From Streptomyces sp. NBC_01260 (GTDB lineage Bacteria > Actinomycetota > Actinomycetes > Streptomycetales > Streptomycetaceae), in the NCBI RefSeq assembly GCF_036226405.1, contig NZ_CP108464.1, positions 5,828,001-5,892,000 of the forward strand: a stretch of DNA of 64,000 bases, read 5' to 3'. The stretch's first letter is position 1; every line of letters starts with the position of its first letter. Position numbers and translations under genes: made by a program. The notes below the pieces were generated by a model. It saw nothing but the letters and a program-made list of their open reading frames with translations, searched no databases and was not told the origin of the DNA. Positions 37,110 to 47,363 of the stretch are shown piece by piece.

Positions 37110-37115
37110 TAATGT
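37110..37115 (+). promoter_or_regulatory. -10-like hexamer, probable leaderless dgt promoter
   Basis: TAATGT lies seven bases before the ATG at 37123, predicting a leaderless transcript for dgt. Confidence 0.4.
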
Positions 37116-37122
37116 CGACCCC

Positions 37123-38442
37123 ATGGACGGCACGCACCACACGCACGGCACGCAGGAACCGGACACGGCACCCTACGGAGCCGCCGACGCCGAACGCTGG
37201 GACACCGAAGCGGACAAACGGCCCGGCCGTACGGCTTTCCAGCGCGACCGCGCCCGAGTGCTCCACTCCGCCGCGCTGCGCCGGCTCGCCGGGAAGACCC
37301 AGGTGGTCACCCCCGGCACCCGCAGCTACGCCTGGGACGCCAGCCCCCGGACCCGGCTCACCCACTCCCTGGAATGCGCCCAGGTCGGCCGCGAACTCGG
37401 CGCCGCACTCGGCTGCGACCCCGACCTCGTCGAGACGGCCTGCCTCTCCCACGACATGGGCCACCCGCCCTTCGGCCACAACGGCGAGCAGGCGCTCAAC
37501 GACTTTGCCTCCGACTGCGGCGGCTTCGAGGGGAACGCCCAGTCGCTGCGCCTGCTGACCCGGCTCGAACCGAAGCGCTTCGTCCCCGACCCGCGTACCG
37601 GCGAGCTGGTCAGCGTCGGGCTCAACCTGACCCGCGCCGCGCTCGACGCCGCCACCAAATACCCCTGGCCCCGGGGCGCACACCCCACCGACCCCGGCTC
37701 GCCGAAGTTCGGGGTCTACGAGGACGACCTGCCGGTCTTCGACTGGTTCCGCAAGGGCGCCCCGCAGGACCGCAAGTGCTTCGAGGCCCAGGTGATGGAC
37801 TGGTCCGACGACGTGGCGTACTCCGTCCACGACTTCGAGGACGGGCTGCACGCCGGGCACATCGACCCCAACTGCCTGGACGCCGAGCCGGAGCGGCAGG
37901 AGATCTGGCAGGTCGCCATCGGACGGTACGTCCCGGCGGACACCGACCCGCAGGAGCTGTCCGAGGCGCTGGACCGGCTCATCGGCCAGGACTGGTGGCC
38001 GCACGGCTACGACGGCTCGGCCGTCGCCCAGGCCCGGCTGAAGGACGCCACGAGCCAGCTGATCGGCCGGTTCTGCCTCGCCGCCGAGAGCGGCACCCGC
38101 CGGGCGTACGGCACCGGCCGGCTCGGCAGGTACGGCGCCGAGCTCGTCGTACCCCGCGAGGCGCGCAACGAATGCGCGGTGCTCAAGGCGGTCGCCGACC
38201 GCTACGTCATGCAGCGCGCCGAACAGGAGGCGATCCGCGCCGACCAGCGGATCGTCATCGCCGAACTGGCCGCGGCGCTGACCGCCCGCGCGCCGGAGGG
38301 GCTGGAGCCGCAGCTGCGGGCGCTGTACGAGTCCGCGCCCGACGACCGGTCCCGCAAGCGCGTCCTGGTCGACCAGATCGCCGCCCTGACCGACGCGTCG
38401 GCCCGCACCCTGCACCACTCGCTCACCGCGCCCGGCCGATGA
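37123..38442 (+). CDS. dgt: Deoxyguanosinetriphosphate triphosphohydrolase-like protein
   Basis: A 439-residue HD-domain enzyme that removes triphosphate from dNTPs, adjusting nucleotide pools. HD residues are in [16 protein letters not shown] and [16 protein letters not shown]; the second metal-ligand pair is in [26 protein letters not shown] is characteristic of the actinobacterial branch. The ATG at 37123 matches the family start; 37093 adds ten residues without a ribosome-binding site. dnaG lies nearby, a conserved pairing in Streptomyces. Confidence 0.94.
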   Translation: MDGTHHTHGTQEPDTAPYGAADAERWDTEADKRPGRTAFQRDRARVLHSAALRRLAGKTQVVTPGTRSYAWDASPRTRLTHSLECAQVGRELGAALGCDPDLVETACLSHDMGHPPFGHNGEQALNDFASDCGGFEGNAQSLRLLTRLEPKRFVPDPRTGELVSVGLNLTRAALDAATKYPWPRGAHPTDPGSPKFGVYEDDLPVFDWFRKGAPQDRKCFEAQVMDWSDDVAYSVHDFEDGLHAGHIDPNCLDAEPERQEIWQVAIGRYVPADTDPQELSEALDRLIGQDWWPHGYDGSAVAQARLKDATSQLIGRFCLAAESGTRRAYGTGRLGRYGAELVVPREARNECAVLKAVADRYVMQRAEQEAIRADQRIVIAELAAALTARAPEGLEPQLRALYESAPDDRSRKRVLVDQIAALTDASARTLHHSLTAPGR

Positions 38443-38815
38443 CCCCCGCACCGGACCCCGTCCGCGCCGTTCCGGCGCCGGCGAAGACCGGCCCTGCCCG
38501 CACCGGTGGCCACCCCGGATGCGTCCCGCCGTGGCGTGTCCCGCGGCAATGGGGGCGCGGCGGAGACGTCCGGCCATGTGACAGATGGTGTGCTGGGTGC
38601 CCGTATCGCGTGGCCCCGGCCACGTGCCTGGGGTGCCCGTACCGCGTGGCCCGGCCACGTACCTGCCACCCTGTTCCCCGTGGTGCGGCACCGGTCCGCG
38701 GACCGGCCCATGACCACTGGGTGTGACCTGATCGGCTCACACCCTCTTTCGCCATCACGCTGCGTGCGGGACGCTCGCAGTTGGCGCCGCGCAGCAAGCA
38801 CCGAGGAGGCATCAA
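38443..38815. other. 373-base intergenic region with tandem and inverted repeats
   Basis: No gene is supported. It holds the tandem repeat at 38595-38665 and an inverted repeat GGGTGTGA-N10-TCACACCC at 38719-38744. The latter lies 72 bases upstream of the flavin reductase start and may be an operator. Confidence 0.5.
38595..38665 (+). repeat. Tandem duplicate of a 36-base unit
   Basis: A 36-base copy (38595-38630) and a 35-base copy (38631-38665) share all but a few bases. Each begins GGGTGCCCGTA and contains GTGGCC/GGCCAC, a small palindrome. Confidence 0.85.
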
Positions 38816-40075
38816 GTGGTCGACGCACATCGGACGTTCGTCATTGTCGGCGGAGGACTGGCCGGAGCGAAGGCGGCGGAGGCGCTCCGCTCGGCGGGTT
38901 TCAGCGGCCGGGTCATCCTGATCGGCGATGAGCGCGACCATCCGTACGAACGCCCACCGCTCTCCAAGGGGTACCTGGCCGGCAAGGAGGAACGCGACAG
39001 CGTCTTCGTCCACGAGACGGCCTGGTACGCGGGGGCCGACATCGAGCTCCACCTGGGCCAGCCCGTCACCGTGCTGAACCGCGACGCCCGCTCCGTGGAG
39101 CTCGGCGACGGCACCGTCATCCACTACGACAAGCTGCTCCTGGCCACCGGCGCCGAGCCGCGCCGCCTCGACATCCCCGGCACCGACCTGGCGGGCGTCC
39201 ACCATCTGCGCCGCCTCGCCCACTCCGACCGGCTGCGCAACGTACTGGCCGCGCTCGGCCGCGACAACGGCCATCTGGTGATCGCCGGAGCCGGCTGGAT
39301 CGGCCTGGAGGTCGCGGCCGCGGCCCGCGGATACGGCGCCGAGGTCACCGTCGTCGAACCGGAGCCGACCCCGCTGCACCGGGTCATCGGCCCCGAGCTC
39401 GGCCAGCTCTTCACCGATCTGCACAGCGACCACGGCGTCCGCTTCCACTTCGGCCGTCGGCTCACCGAGATCGTCGGCCAGGACGGCATGGTCCTCGCCG
39501 TCCGCACCGACGACGGCGAGGAGCACCCCGCCCACGACGTCCTCGCCGCGATCGGGGCCGCCCCGCGCTCCGCCCTCGCCGAGGCGGCAGGCCTCGACAT
39601 CGCCCCCCGCGCCCAGGGCGGCGGCATCGCCGTGGACGCCTCGCTGCGCACCAGCGACCCGCACATCTACGCCGCCGGCGACGTGGCCGGCGTGGCCCAT
39701 CCGGGGCTCGGCACCCGGCTGCGCGTGGAGCACTGGGCCAACGCGCTGAACGGCGGCCCGGCGGCGGCCCGCGCCATGCTCGGCCAGGACGTCTCCTACG
39801 ACCGTGTGCCGTACTTCTTCTCCGACCAGTACGACCTCGGCCTGGAGTACTCGGGCTGGGCACCGCCCGGCAGCTACGACCAGGTGGTGATCCGCGGCGA
39901 CGCGGGCAAGCGCGAGTTCATCGCCTTCTGGCTGAAGGACGGCCGTGTGCTCGCCGGGATGAACGTGAACGTGTGGGACGTCACCGACACCGTCCAGGAG
40001 CTGATCAAGGCAGGTCAGCCGGTCGACCCGGACGCGCTGGCCGATCCGTCGGTGCCGCTGGAGTCACTGATCTGA
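38816..40075 (+). CDS. FAD-dependent oxidoreductase, ferredoxin reductase-like
   Basis: A 419-residue two-dinucleotide-fold flavoprotein. FVIVGGGLAGAKAAEALR binds FAD, LVIAGAGWIGLEVAAAARGYG binds NAD(P)H and IYAAGDVAGV is the second FAD motif (about residues 283-292). RPPLSKGYLAG and the C-terminal reductase domain match putidaredoxin/ferredoxin reductases that feed cytochromes P450 or dioxygenases. GTG 38816 has GAGGAGG eight bases upstream. No P450 or ferredoxin gene is adjacent, so the electron acceptor is unknown. Confidence 0.92.
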   Translation: MVDAHRTFVIVGGGLAGAKAAEALRSAGFSGRVILIGDERDHPYERPPLSKGYLAGKEERDSVFVHETAWYAGADIELHLGQPVTVLNRDARSVELGDGTVIHYDKLLLATGAEPRRLDIPGTDLAGVHHLRRLAHSDRLRNVLAALGRDNGHLVIAGAGWIGLEVAAAARGYGAEVTVVEPEPTPLHRVIGPELGQLFTDLHSDHGVRFHFGRRLTEIVGQDGMVLAVRTDDGEEHPAHDVLAAIGAAPRSALAEAAGLDIAPRAQGGGIAVDASLRTSDPHIYAAGDVAGVAHPGLGTRLRVEHWANALNGGPAAARAMLGQDVSYDRVPYFFSDQYDLGLEYSGWAPPGSYDQVVIRGDAGKREFIAFWLKDGRVLAGMNVNVWDVTDTVQELIKAGQPVDPDALADPSVPLESLI

Positions 40076-40189
40076 GCGATCCGGACCGCCCCGTGCCGGA
40101 GCCCGGCAGGCCCCGGCACGGGCGGACCCGGACACCGCCGGCGGCCCGCATCACACCCCGCCCGCACCATGGCTGTCACCGCCCACCCG

Positions 40190-40195
40190 TAGACT
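40190..40195 (+). promoter_or_regulatory. -10-like hexamer, probable leaderless dnaG promoter
   Basis: TAGACT lies six bases before the GTG start of dnaG, predicting a leaderless transcript. Confidence 0.4.
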
Positions 40196-40201
40196 TCACC
40201 C

Positions 40202-42118
40202 GTGGCAGGCAGGATCAATGACGACGACGTGAAGGCGGTCCGGGACGCGGTCCCGATCGACGCCGTCGTTTCCGAGTACCTCCAGCTGCGCAACGCGGGC
40301 GGTGGAAACCTCAAGGGCCTGTGCCCCTTCCACGACGAGAAGTCCCCCTCCTTCCAGGTCAGTCCGAGCAAGGGTCTCTTCCACTGCTTCGGGTGCCAGG
40401 AGGGCGGCGACACGATCGCCTTCGTGATGAAGATCGACCACCTCCAGTTCTCCGAGGTGGTCGAGCGGCTCGCCGCCAAGGCCGGCATCACCCTGCGGTA
40501 CGAGGAGGGCGGGTACAACCCCTCCCACCAGCGCGGTGAGCGGATCAGGCTGGTCGAGGCACACAAGGCGGCCGCCCAGTTCTACGTCGAGCAGCTGGAC
40601 GGCCCCGAGGCCGAGATCGGCCGCAAGTTCCTCGCCGAGCGCGGCTTCGACCAGGCCGCCGCCGCCCACTTCGGCGTCGGCTACAGCCCGGCCGGCTGGG
40701 ACCACCTCACCCGCTTTCTGCGCGGCAAGGGCTTCAGCGACAAGGAGCTGATCGCCTCCGGCATCTCCCAGGACGGCAGGCGCGGCCCCATCGACCGCTT
40801 CCGCGGCCGGCTGATGTGGCCGATCAGCGACACCGCGGGCGACATCGTCGGCTTCGGCGCCCGCAAACTGCGCGACGACGACAACGGCCCGAAGTACCTC
40901 AACACCCCCGAGACCGCGATCTACAAGAAGTCCCAGGTGCTGTACGGCATCGACCTGGCCAAGAAGGACATCGCGAAGGCCAGCCGAGCCGTCGTCGTCG
41001 AGGGCTACACCGACGTGATGGCCTGCCACCTCGCCGGGATCACCACCGCCATCGCCACCTGCGGCACCGCGTTCGGCGGCGACCACATCAAGATCCTGCG
41101 CCGGCTCCTGATGGACAACGGCAGCGCCCGGGTGATCTTCACCTTCGACGGTGACGCGGCAGGCCAGAAGGCCGCCCTGCGCGCCTTCGAGGACGACCAG
41201 AAATTCGCCGCCGAGACCTACATCGCGATCGCCCCGGACAACATGGACCCGTGCGATCTGCGGCTGGCCAAGGGCGACGAGGCCGTCCGCGACCTGGTCG
41301 AACCCCGCACCCCCCTCTTCGAGTTCGCCCTCCGCCAGATCGTCGGCCGCTACGACCTGGAGACCCCGGCGGGCCGCGCCGCCGCGCTCGACGAGGCCGC
41401 CCCCGTCGTCGCCAAGATCAAGACGGGCAGCGTGCAGCGCGAGGTCGCCGTCCAGCTGGCCGGCTTCGTCGGCATCCTGGACCAGGAGTACGTCGTGCAC
41501 CGGGTCAACCAGCTCGCCCAGTGGGCCCGCGGCCGGGGCGACCAGCGAGGACCCGCGCGCTCCTCCTCCCGCGGCGGCGCGCAGCACCAGCAGGCCCAGG
41601 CCCCGGCCGGTCCCTCGGGCCCCTCCGGGCCCGCGCTCAACCTCCGCAGCCCGGCCCACCGCACCGAGCGCGAGCTGCTCAAGCTCGCCCTTCAGAAGCC
41701 CGCCCTGGTCTCCCCGGCCTTCGACGCCTACGGCACCGACGAGTTCACCGCCCCGCCGTACGCGGCCGTCCGCGAGTGCATCGCGGAGGTCGGCGGCGCC
41801 GAACTGGGTGTCGCCGAGACCCGCGAATACCTCGTCCAGGTACTCGACGCGACCCCCAACGAAACGGTGCGCAAGCTGGTCACCGAGCTGGCGGTCGAGG
41901 TCTTCCACGGCAAGTCCATCGACGAGGCCTACGCGGGCGAGCACCTGGTCAAGGTCCGGCTGCGGGCCGTCGACCGCCGGATCGACGACGTCCAGGGCAG
42001 CCTCGCCCGGCTCGGCAGCAATGTCGCCCCGGACCATCTGGCCGCGGCGCAGAACGAGGTCTGGGTCCTCCAGCAGTACGCCCAGTCCCTGCGCAACAGC
42101 GGAGCCGACGCGCTCTGA
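40202..42118 (+). CDS. dnaG: DNA primase DnaG
   Basis: Makes RNA primers at the replication fork. The 638-residue protein has an N-terminal CHC2 zinc finger ([24 protein letters not shown], residues about 40-65). The TOPRIM catalytic core has [11 protein letters not shown] and [12 protein letters not shown]. The C-terminal helicase-binding domain follows a Gly/Ser/Gln-rich linker (around residues 450-475). GTG start at family position. Standard core gene between the flavin reductase and the hrdA-like sigma gene. Confidence 0.96.
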   Translation: MAGRINDDDVKAVRDAVPIDAVVSEYLQLRNAGGGNLKGLCPFHDEKSPSFQVSPSKGLFHCFGCQEGGDTIAFVMKIDHLQFSEVVERLAAKAGITLRYEEGGYNPSHQRGERIRLVEAHKAAAQFYVEQLDGPEAEIGRKFLAERGFDQAAAAHFGVGYSPAGWDHLTRFLRGKGFSDKELIASGISQDGRRGPIDRFRGRLMWPISDTAGDIVGFGARKLRDDDNGPKYLNTPETAIYKKSQVLYGIDLAKKDIAKASRAVVVEGYTDVMACHLAGITTAIATCGTAFGGDHIKILRRLLMDNGSARVIFTFDGDAAGQKAALRAFEDDQKFAAETYIAIAPDNMDPCDLRLAKGDEAVRDLVEPRTPLFEFALRQIVGRYDLETPAGRAAALDEAAPVVAKIKTGSVQREVAVQLAGFVGILDQEYVVHRVNQLAQWARGRGDQRGPARSSSRGGAQHQQAQAPAGPSGPSGPALNLRSPAHRTERELLKLALQKPALVSPAFDAYGTDEFTAPPYAAVRECIAEVGGAELGVAETREYLVQVLDATPNETVRKLVTELAVEVFHGKSIDEAYAGEHLVKVRLRAVDRRIDDVQGSLARLGSNVAPDHLAAAQNEVWVLQQYAQSLRNSGADAL

Positions 42119-42311
42119 CCCGCAGGTGGGGCACCCCTGTAGTCGTCCGGTCACGCAACGGACTCAGAAAGTCCCCGCACGCCCCTCGTGGCAGCTGTGT
42201 GTCGTACCCCACACTGGGTGGCGGTGCCTGAGTCATCGGAGCGCGGCCGGCCCACCGAACGGTGGTCCTCCATCCCCGCGGTCCGGCAGCGATCACCTGG
42301 AGGTCGCCCCC

Positions 42312-43457
42312 GTGCAGACCCGGACCGTGACCAAAACCGAGCATGTCTCGGCAATCCCCGCGCAGCACCGGGCCGTACGTCATCCGGAGGCCGCGGCGGA
42401 CCCGCCGTCCCAGGTGCCCGAACGGCAGCAACGGCCCGGGGAGCCACCGGACCCGCAGGACATCCCCGACCCACCCGAGGCGGGGATCATGGAGGAGTCG
42501 GCGGAGCTGCCCGAACCTCCGGCGCGCGGCCGGCCGGACACCAGCGGGCCGTCGTCCGATCTGTTCCGGCAGTACCTGCGGGAGATCGGCCGCATCCCGC
42601 TGCTCACCGCCGCCGACGAGGTGGAGCTCGCCCGCAGCGTCGAAGCCGGCCTGTTCGCCGAGGAGCGCCTCGCCCGCACCCCGGACCCCGACACCCGCCT
42701 CGCCGTCGATCTGGACCGGCTGGTGGTCATGGGCCGGATGGCCAAACGCCGCCTCATCGAGGCCAATCTGCGCCTGGTCGTCTCCGTGGCCAAACGCTAC
42801 GTCGGCCGCGGGCTGACCATGCTCGACCTGGTCCAGGAGGGAAACCTCGGACTGATCCGCGCGGTCGAGAAGTTCGACTACGCCCGCGGCTACAAGTTCT
42901 CGACGTACGCGACCTGGTGGATCCGGCAGGCCATGTCCCGCGCGCTGGCCGACCAGGCGCGGACCATAAGGGTCCCGGTCCATGTCGTCGAACTGATCAA
43001 CCGCGTCGTACGGGTCCAGCGCCGGATGCTCCAGGAACGCGGCTACGAGCCGACCCCCGAGGAGGTCGCCGGCCAGCTCGACCTGACCCCGGAGCGGGTG
43101 GGCGAGGTGCTGCGCCTCGCCCAGGAACCCGTGTCCCTGCACGCCCCGGTCGGCGAGGAGGACGATGTCTCGCTCGGCGACCTGATCGAGGACGGGGACG
43201 CCGCGTCCCCGGTCGAGTCCGCCGCCTTCCTGCTGCTGCGCGAACACCTGGAAGCGGTGCTCTCCACGCTCAACGAGCGCGAGCGGAAGGTGGTCCAGCT
43301 GCGGTACGGGCTGGCCGACGGGCGGCCCCGCACGCTTGAGGAGATAGGCCGGATCTTCGGCGTGACCCGTGAACGCATCCGGCAGATCGAGTCCAAGACC
43401 CTCAACAAACTGCGGGACCACGCCTTCGCCGACCAGCTCCGCGGCTACCTCGACTGA
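42312..43457 (+). CDS. hrdA: RpoD-like group 2 sigma factor, HrdA-like
   Basis: A 381-residue sigma-70 factor. Region 1.2 reads [16 protein letters not shown]; region 2 has [20 protein letters not shown] and [20 protein letters not shown]; region 4 ends [20 protein letters not shown]. The first 75 residues are a Pro/Glu-rich tail without region 1.1. The position next to dnaG is that of hrdA in S. coelicolor, which supports the name, though HrdA, HrdC and HrdD are similar. GTG 42312 has GGAGG eight bases upstream. Non-essential alternative to the principal sigma in known species. Confidence 0.85.
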   Translation: MQTRTVTKTEHVSAIPAQHRAVRHPEAAADPPSQVPERQQRPGEPPDPQDIPDPPEAGIMEESAELPEPPARGRPDTSGPSSDLFRQYLREIGRIPLLTAADEVELARSVEAGLFAEERLARTPDPDTRLAVDLDRLVVMGRMAKRRLIEANLRLVVSVAKRYVGRGLTMLDLVQEGNLGLIRAVEKFDYARGYKFSTYATWWIRQAMSRALADQARTIRVPVHVVELINRVVRVQRRMLQERGYEPTPEEVAGQLDLTPERVGEVLRLAQEPVSLHAPVGEEDDVSLGDLIEDGDAASPVESAAFLLLREHLEAVLSTLNERERKVVQLRYGLADGRPRTLEEIGRIFGVTRERIRQIESKTLNKLRDHAFADQLRGYLD

Positions 43458-43475
43458 GTGCGCGTACACGCGCAC
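43458..43475. terminator. Palindromic terminator between sigma gene and ABC genes
   Basis: GTGCGCGT and ACGCGCAC form a perfect eight-base inverted repeat (two-base centre) immediately after the sigma factor stop and 27 bases from the convergent ABC stop. Confidence 0.5.
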
Positions 43476-43501
43476 CCGCGCCGGGGCAGCCGCGACGCCG
43501 C

Positions 43502-45433
43502 TCAGTCGACCTCGGCGACCGCCTGCGCGAACTGGGCCGCGTACAGCCGGGCGTACGCGCCGTGCGCCTCCAGCAGCTCGTCGTGCGTGCCCTGTTCGAC
43601 GATCGAGCCGTTCTCCATCACCAGGATGACGTCGGCGTCCCGGATGGTGGAGAGCCGGTGCGCGATCACGAAGCTCGTACGACCGTGCGCCAGGCGCGCC
43701 ATCGCCTTCTGGATCAGCACCTCGGTACGGGTGTCGACCGAGCTGGTCGCCTCGTCGAGCACCAGTATCACCGGGTCGGACAGGAACGCCCGCGCGATGG
43801 TGATCAGCTGCTTCTCACCCGCGCTGACGCCGGTGCCCTCGTCGTCGATCACCGTGTCGTAGCCGTCCGGCAGGGTGCGGATGAAGCGGTCGGCGTGGGC
43901 CGCCCGCGCCGCCTCCTCGATCTGCTCCCGGCCGACCTCGCCCGACGCGCCGTACGCGATGTTCTCCGCGATGGTCCCGCCGAACAGCCAGGTGTCCTGG
44001 AGGACCATGCCGATCCCCGACCGCAGGTCGTCGCGCGACATCGTCGCGACGTCCACCCCGTCCAGGGCGATCCGGCCGCCCGTCACCTCGTAGAACCGCA
44101 TCAGCAGATTGACCAGCGTCGTCTTGCCCGCACCGGTCGGGCCGACGATCGCGACCGTGTGACCGGGTTCGACACTCAGCGACAGGTCCTCGATGAGCGG
44201 CTTCTCCGGGTCGTAGCGGAACGAGACGTGCTCCAGCGAGACGCTGCCGCGCAGCTCCTCCGGGTGCGCGCCCTTGCCCGGTGCGGGATCGGCGTCCTGC
44301 TCCTCGGCGTCCAGCAGCTCGAAGATCCGCTCGGCCGACGCCACCCCGGACTGCACCAGGTTCGCCATCGAGGCGACCTGGGTCAGCGGCATGGAGAACT
44401 GCCGCGAGTACTGGATGAAGGCCTGCACATCACCGATCGACAGCGCACCGGAGGCGACCCGCAGCCCGCCGATCACGGCGATCAGCACATAGTTCAGGTT
44501 CGACACGAACATCATCAGCGGCTGCATGATCCCGCTGTTGAACTGCGCCTTGAACCCGGCCTCGTAGAGCGCGTCGTTCTGCTCGGCGAAGTCCCGCGCG
44601 GACTCCTCCTGCCGGCCGAAGACCTTCACCAGGGTGTGCCCGGTGTACATCTCCTCGATGTGGGCGTTGAGCCTGCCCGTCACCTTCCACTGCTGGACGA
44701 ACTGCGGCTGCGAGCGCTTGCCCACCTTGGTCGCCACGACCACCGACAGCGGCACCGTCGCCAGGGCGACGAGCGCCAGCAGCGGCGAGATCCAGAACAT
44801 CATGATCAGCACGCCGATGATGGTCAGCACCGAGTTGATGAGCTGGCCCATCGTCTGCTGCATCGTCTGCGAGATGTTGTCTATGTCGTTCGTCGCCCGG
44901 CTGAGCACCTCGCCGCGCTTCTGACGGTCGAAGTACGACAGCGGCAGCCGCGACAGCTTCGTCTGGATGTCCTCGCGCATCTGGAAGACGACGCGGTTGA
45001 TCACCCGGATCGACAGCCGCGTCGACACCAGCATCAGCAGCCCGGCACCGACGTACGTGATCAGCGCGGCCAGCAGCACATGGCCGATCGCGTCGAAGTC
45101 CATGCCCTTGCCCGGGGTGAAGTCCACCTTGGAGAGCATGTCGGCCAGGCCGCTGTTGGTCTTGTGCAGGCCCGCGATGGCCTGCTCCTTGGTGGTCCCC
45201 TCCGGCATCTGCCGGCCGATGACCCCGGCGAACACCAGGTCGGTGGCCTTGCCGAGGATCTTCGGGCCGACCACCGAGAGCGCCACGCTCAGCGCACCGG
45301 CCACCAGCATCACGTACAGGGTGGTCCGCTCCGAGGCGAAGCGCTTCAGCAGCCGCTTCGTGGAGCCCTTGAAGTCCATGGACCGCTCGGTCGGCGCCCC
45401 GCCCGCCATCATGCGTCCGCCAGGCCCTGCCAT
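43502..45433 (-). CDS. ABC exporter half-transporter (second subunit)
   Basis: A 643-residue membrane domain plus ATPase fusion of the multidrug/lipid exporter family. Six helices in residues about 30-350 precede the ATPase with Walker A GPTGAGKTT, signature GVSAGEKQL and Walker B VILVLDEATSS. The ATG overlaps the previous stop by one base (TAATG), so translation is coupled and a heterodimer is likely. In the partner subunit the post-Walker-B catalytic Glu is Asp, a usual asymmetry. Substrate unknown. Confidence 0.92.
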   Translation of the reverse strand: MAGPGGRMMAGGAPTERSMDFKGSTKRLLKRFASERTTLYVMLVAGALSVALSVVGPKILGKATDLVFAGVIGRQMPEGTTKEQAIAGLHKTNSGLADMLSKVDFTPGKGMDFDAIGHVLLAALITYVGAGLLMLVSTRLSIRVINRVVFQMREDIQTKLSRLPLSYFDRQKRGEVLSRATNDIDNISQTMQQTMGQLINSVLTIIGVLIMMFWISPLLALVALATVPLSVVVATKVGKRSQPQFVQQWKVTGRLNAHIEEMYTGHTLVKVFGRQEESARDFAEQNDALYEAGFKAQFNSGIMQPLMMFVSNLNYVLIAVIGGLRVASGALSIGDVQAFIQYSRQFSMPLTQVASMANLVQSGVASAERIFELLDAEEQDADPAPGKGAHPEELRGSVSLEHVSFRYDPEKPLIEDLSLSVEPGHTVAIVGPTGAGKTTLVNLLMRFYEVTGGRIALDGVDVATMSRDDLRSGIGMVLQDTWLFGGTIAENIAYGASGEVGREQIEEAARAAHADRFIRTLPDGYDTVIDDEGTGVSAGEKQLITIARAFLSDPVILVLDEATSSVDTRTEVLIQKAMARLAHGRTSFVIAHRLSTIRDADVILVMENGSIVEQGTHDELLEAHGAYARLYAAQFAQAVAEVD

Positions 45434-47166
45434 TACGCGGCCTCCGCTTCCGTCAGTTGGGAGAGCACGATCTCCCGGTAGGTTTCATTGCCGTCCATCA
45501 GCTCGTGATGACTGCCGGAGCCGACGACCCGGCCCTCGTCCATCACCAGGATCCGGTCGGCGTCGCGGATGGTGGACACCCGCTGTGCGACGATCACCAC
45601 GGTCGCGGCGGCGGTCTCCCGCAGCAGCGCGGCGCGCAGCGCGGCGTCCGTGGTGTAGTCCAGCGCGGAGAACGAGTCGTCGAAGAGGTAGATCTCCGGC
45701 TGCTGGACCAGCGTCCGGGCGATCGACAGGCGCTGCCTCTGACCGCCGGAGACATTGGTGCCGCCCTGCGCGATCGGTGCGTCGAGACCGTGCTCCAGAC
45801 CCTCGACGAACTCCTTGGCCTGGGCGACCTCCAGCGCGTGCCACAGCTCCTCGTCGGTCGCGTCCGGGTTCCCGTACCGCAGATTGGTCGCGACCGTTCC
45901 GGAGAACAGATACGGCTTCTGCGGGACCAGGCTCACGGTCTTGGCCAGCAGCGCCGGATCCAGTGTCCGTACGTCCGTCCCGTCGACCAGCACCTGGCCG
46001 TCCGTCACATCGAACAGCCGGGGTACGAGGCCGAGCAGCGTCGACTTGCCGCTGCCCGTCGACCCGATGATCGCGGTCGTCTCGCCGGGCCGGGCCACCA
46101 GATTCACCGACCGCAGCACCGACGCCTCGGCACCGGGGTAGCGGAAGTCCGCACCGCGGACCTCCAGGTGCCCGTGGGCGCGCAGTTCGGTCACCGGATC
46201 GACCGGCGGCACCACGCTGGAATCGGTCTCCAGGACCTCCTGGATGCGCTCGGCACAGACCTCGGCGCGCGGCACCATCATGAACATGAAGGTGGCCATC
46301 ATCACCGACATGACGATCTGCATCAGATAGGAGAGGAACGCGGTCAGCGCCCCGATCTGCATCCCGCCGCTGTCGATCCGGTGCGCGCCGAACCAGACGA
46401 CGGCGATCGACGACACGTTCACGACGGTCATCACGGTCGGGAACATCAGTGCCATCAGCCGGCCGGTGGACAGTGCCACGTCCGTCAGCTCGGTGTTGGC
46501 ACCGCGAAAGCGCTCCTCCTCGTAGCCGTCGCGGACGAAGGCGCGGATGACCCGGTTGCCGGTGATCTGCTCGCGCAGCACCCGGTTCACCGTGTCGAGC
46601 CGCTCCTGCATCGTGCGGAACAGCGGACGCATCCGCTTCACGATCAGACTCACCGCGATCCCGAGGACCGGCACCACCGCGAGGAGCACCGCGGACAGCG
46701 GGACGTCCTGGCCGAGCGCCATGATGATGCCGCCGACACACATGATCGGTGCCGAGACCATCAGCGTGAACGTCATCAGGACCAGCATCTGGACCTGCTG
46801 GACGTCATTGGTCGTACGGGTGATCAGCGAAGGGGCGCCGAACCGGCCGAGCTCGCGCGCGGAGAACGACTGGACCCGGTCGAAGACCGATGCCCGGACA
46901 TCGCGGCCGAGGGCGGACGCGGTACGGGCACCGATGTAGACGGCCCCGATGTTGCAGACCACCTGGGCGATGCTGACGACGATCATGGCGCCGCCGTACT
47001 GAAGGATGTAGTCCGTGTCCCCCTTGACGACACCGTGGTCGATGATGTCGGCGTTCAGGGTGGGCAGATAGAGGGCGGCGGAGGTCTGGAGCAGCTGGAA
47101 GACCACCAGCAGCGCGATCGGCTTCTTGTACGGACCGAGGTAGGCCCGCAGGAGTTTTATGAGCAC
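45433..47166 (-). CDS. ABC exporter half-transporter (first subunit)
   Basis: A 577-residue half-transporter. The membrane domain (LLRAYLGPYKKPIALLVVFQ onward) is followed by an ATPase with Walker A GSTGSGKST, signature NVSGGQRQR and Walker B IYLFDDSFSAL. The residue after Walker B is Asp instead of catalytic Glu, so this is the degenerate site of a heterodimer with the gene it overlaps. The GTG at 47166 is preferred over ATG 47217, which adds a non-family tail. Function in drug or lipid export is family knowledge only. Confidence 0.92.
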   Translation of the reverse strand: MLIKLLRAYLGPYKKPIALLVVFQLLQTSAALYLPTLNADIIDHGVVKGDTDYILQYGGAMIVVSIAQVVCNIGAVYIGARTASALGRDVRASVFDRVQSFSARELGRFGAPSLITRTTNDVQQVQMLVLMTFTLMVSAPIMCVGGIIMALGQDVPLSAVLLAVVPVLGIAVSLIVKRMRPLFRTMQERLDTVNRVLREQITGNRVIRAFVRDGYEEERFRGANTELTDVALSTGRLMALMFPTVMTVVNVSSIAVVWFGAHRIDSGGMQIGALTAFLSYLMQIVMSVMMATFMFMMVPRAEVCAERIQEVLETDSSVVPPVDPVTELRAHGHLEVRGADFRYPGAEASVLRSVNLVARPGETTAIIGSTGSGKSTLLGLVPRLFDVTDGQVLVDGTDVRTLDPALLAKTVSLVPQKPYLFSGTVATNLRYGNPDATDEELWHALEVAQAKEFVEGLEHGLDAPIAQGGTNVSGGQRQRLSIARTLVQQPEIYLFDDSFSALDYTTDAALRAALLRETAAATVVIVAQRVSTIRDADRILVMDEGRVVGSGSHHELMDGNETYREIVLSQLTEAEAA

Positions 47167-47363
47167 GCGTGTCTCTCGGAGTCGGCATAGGTCGGGAGTC
47201 GACCTATTTTCCGGCACCGCCCACCGGGACCGCGAACGTTTTTATTCAAGTCCAGGTCAAAAAAAAGACCGGGTCCATAATTTTGCCGTCGAACCCCGCA
47301 CCGCCGCCCGGCCGCGTCACCGAGGGCAGGCGCCCCGGCATGCGGCGTGGAACGGCAGGCGTA

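Noticed and set aside
38719..38744. CRP-like site TGTGA-N10-TCACA
   Set aside because: The spacer is ten bases; CRP and Rex sites have six. Kept only as a generic inverted repeat.
47240..47275. A8/T8 tract upstream of the ABC genes as an intrinsic terminator of xylB
   Set aside because: The preceding stem is only four base pairs and the tract is about 100 bases beyond the xylB stop.
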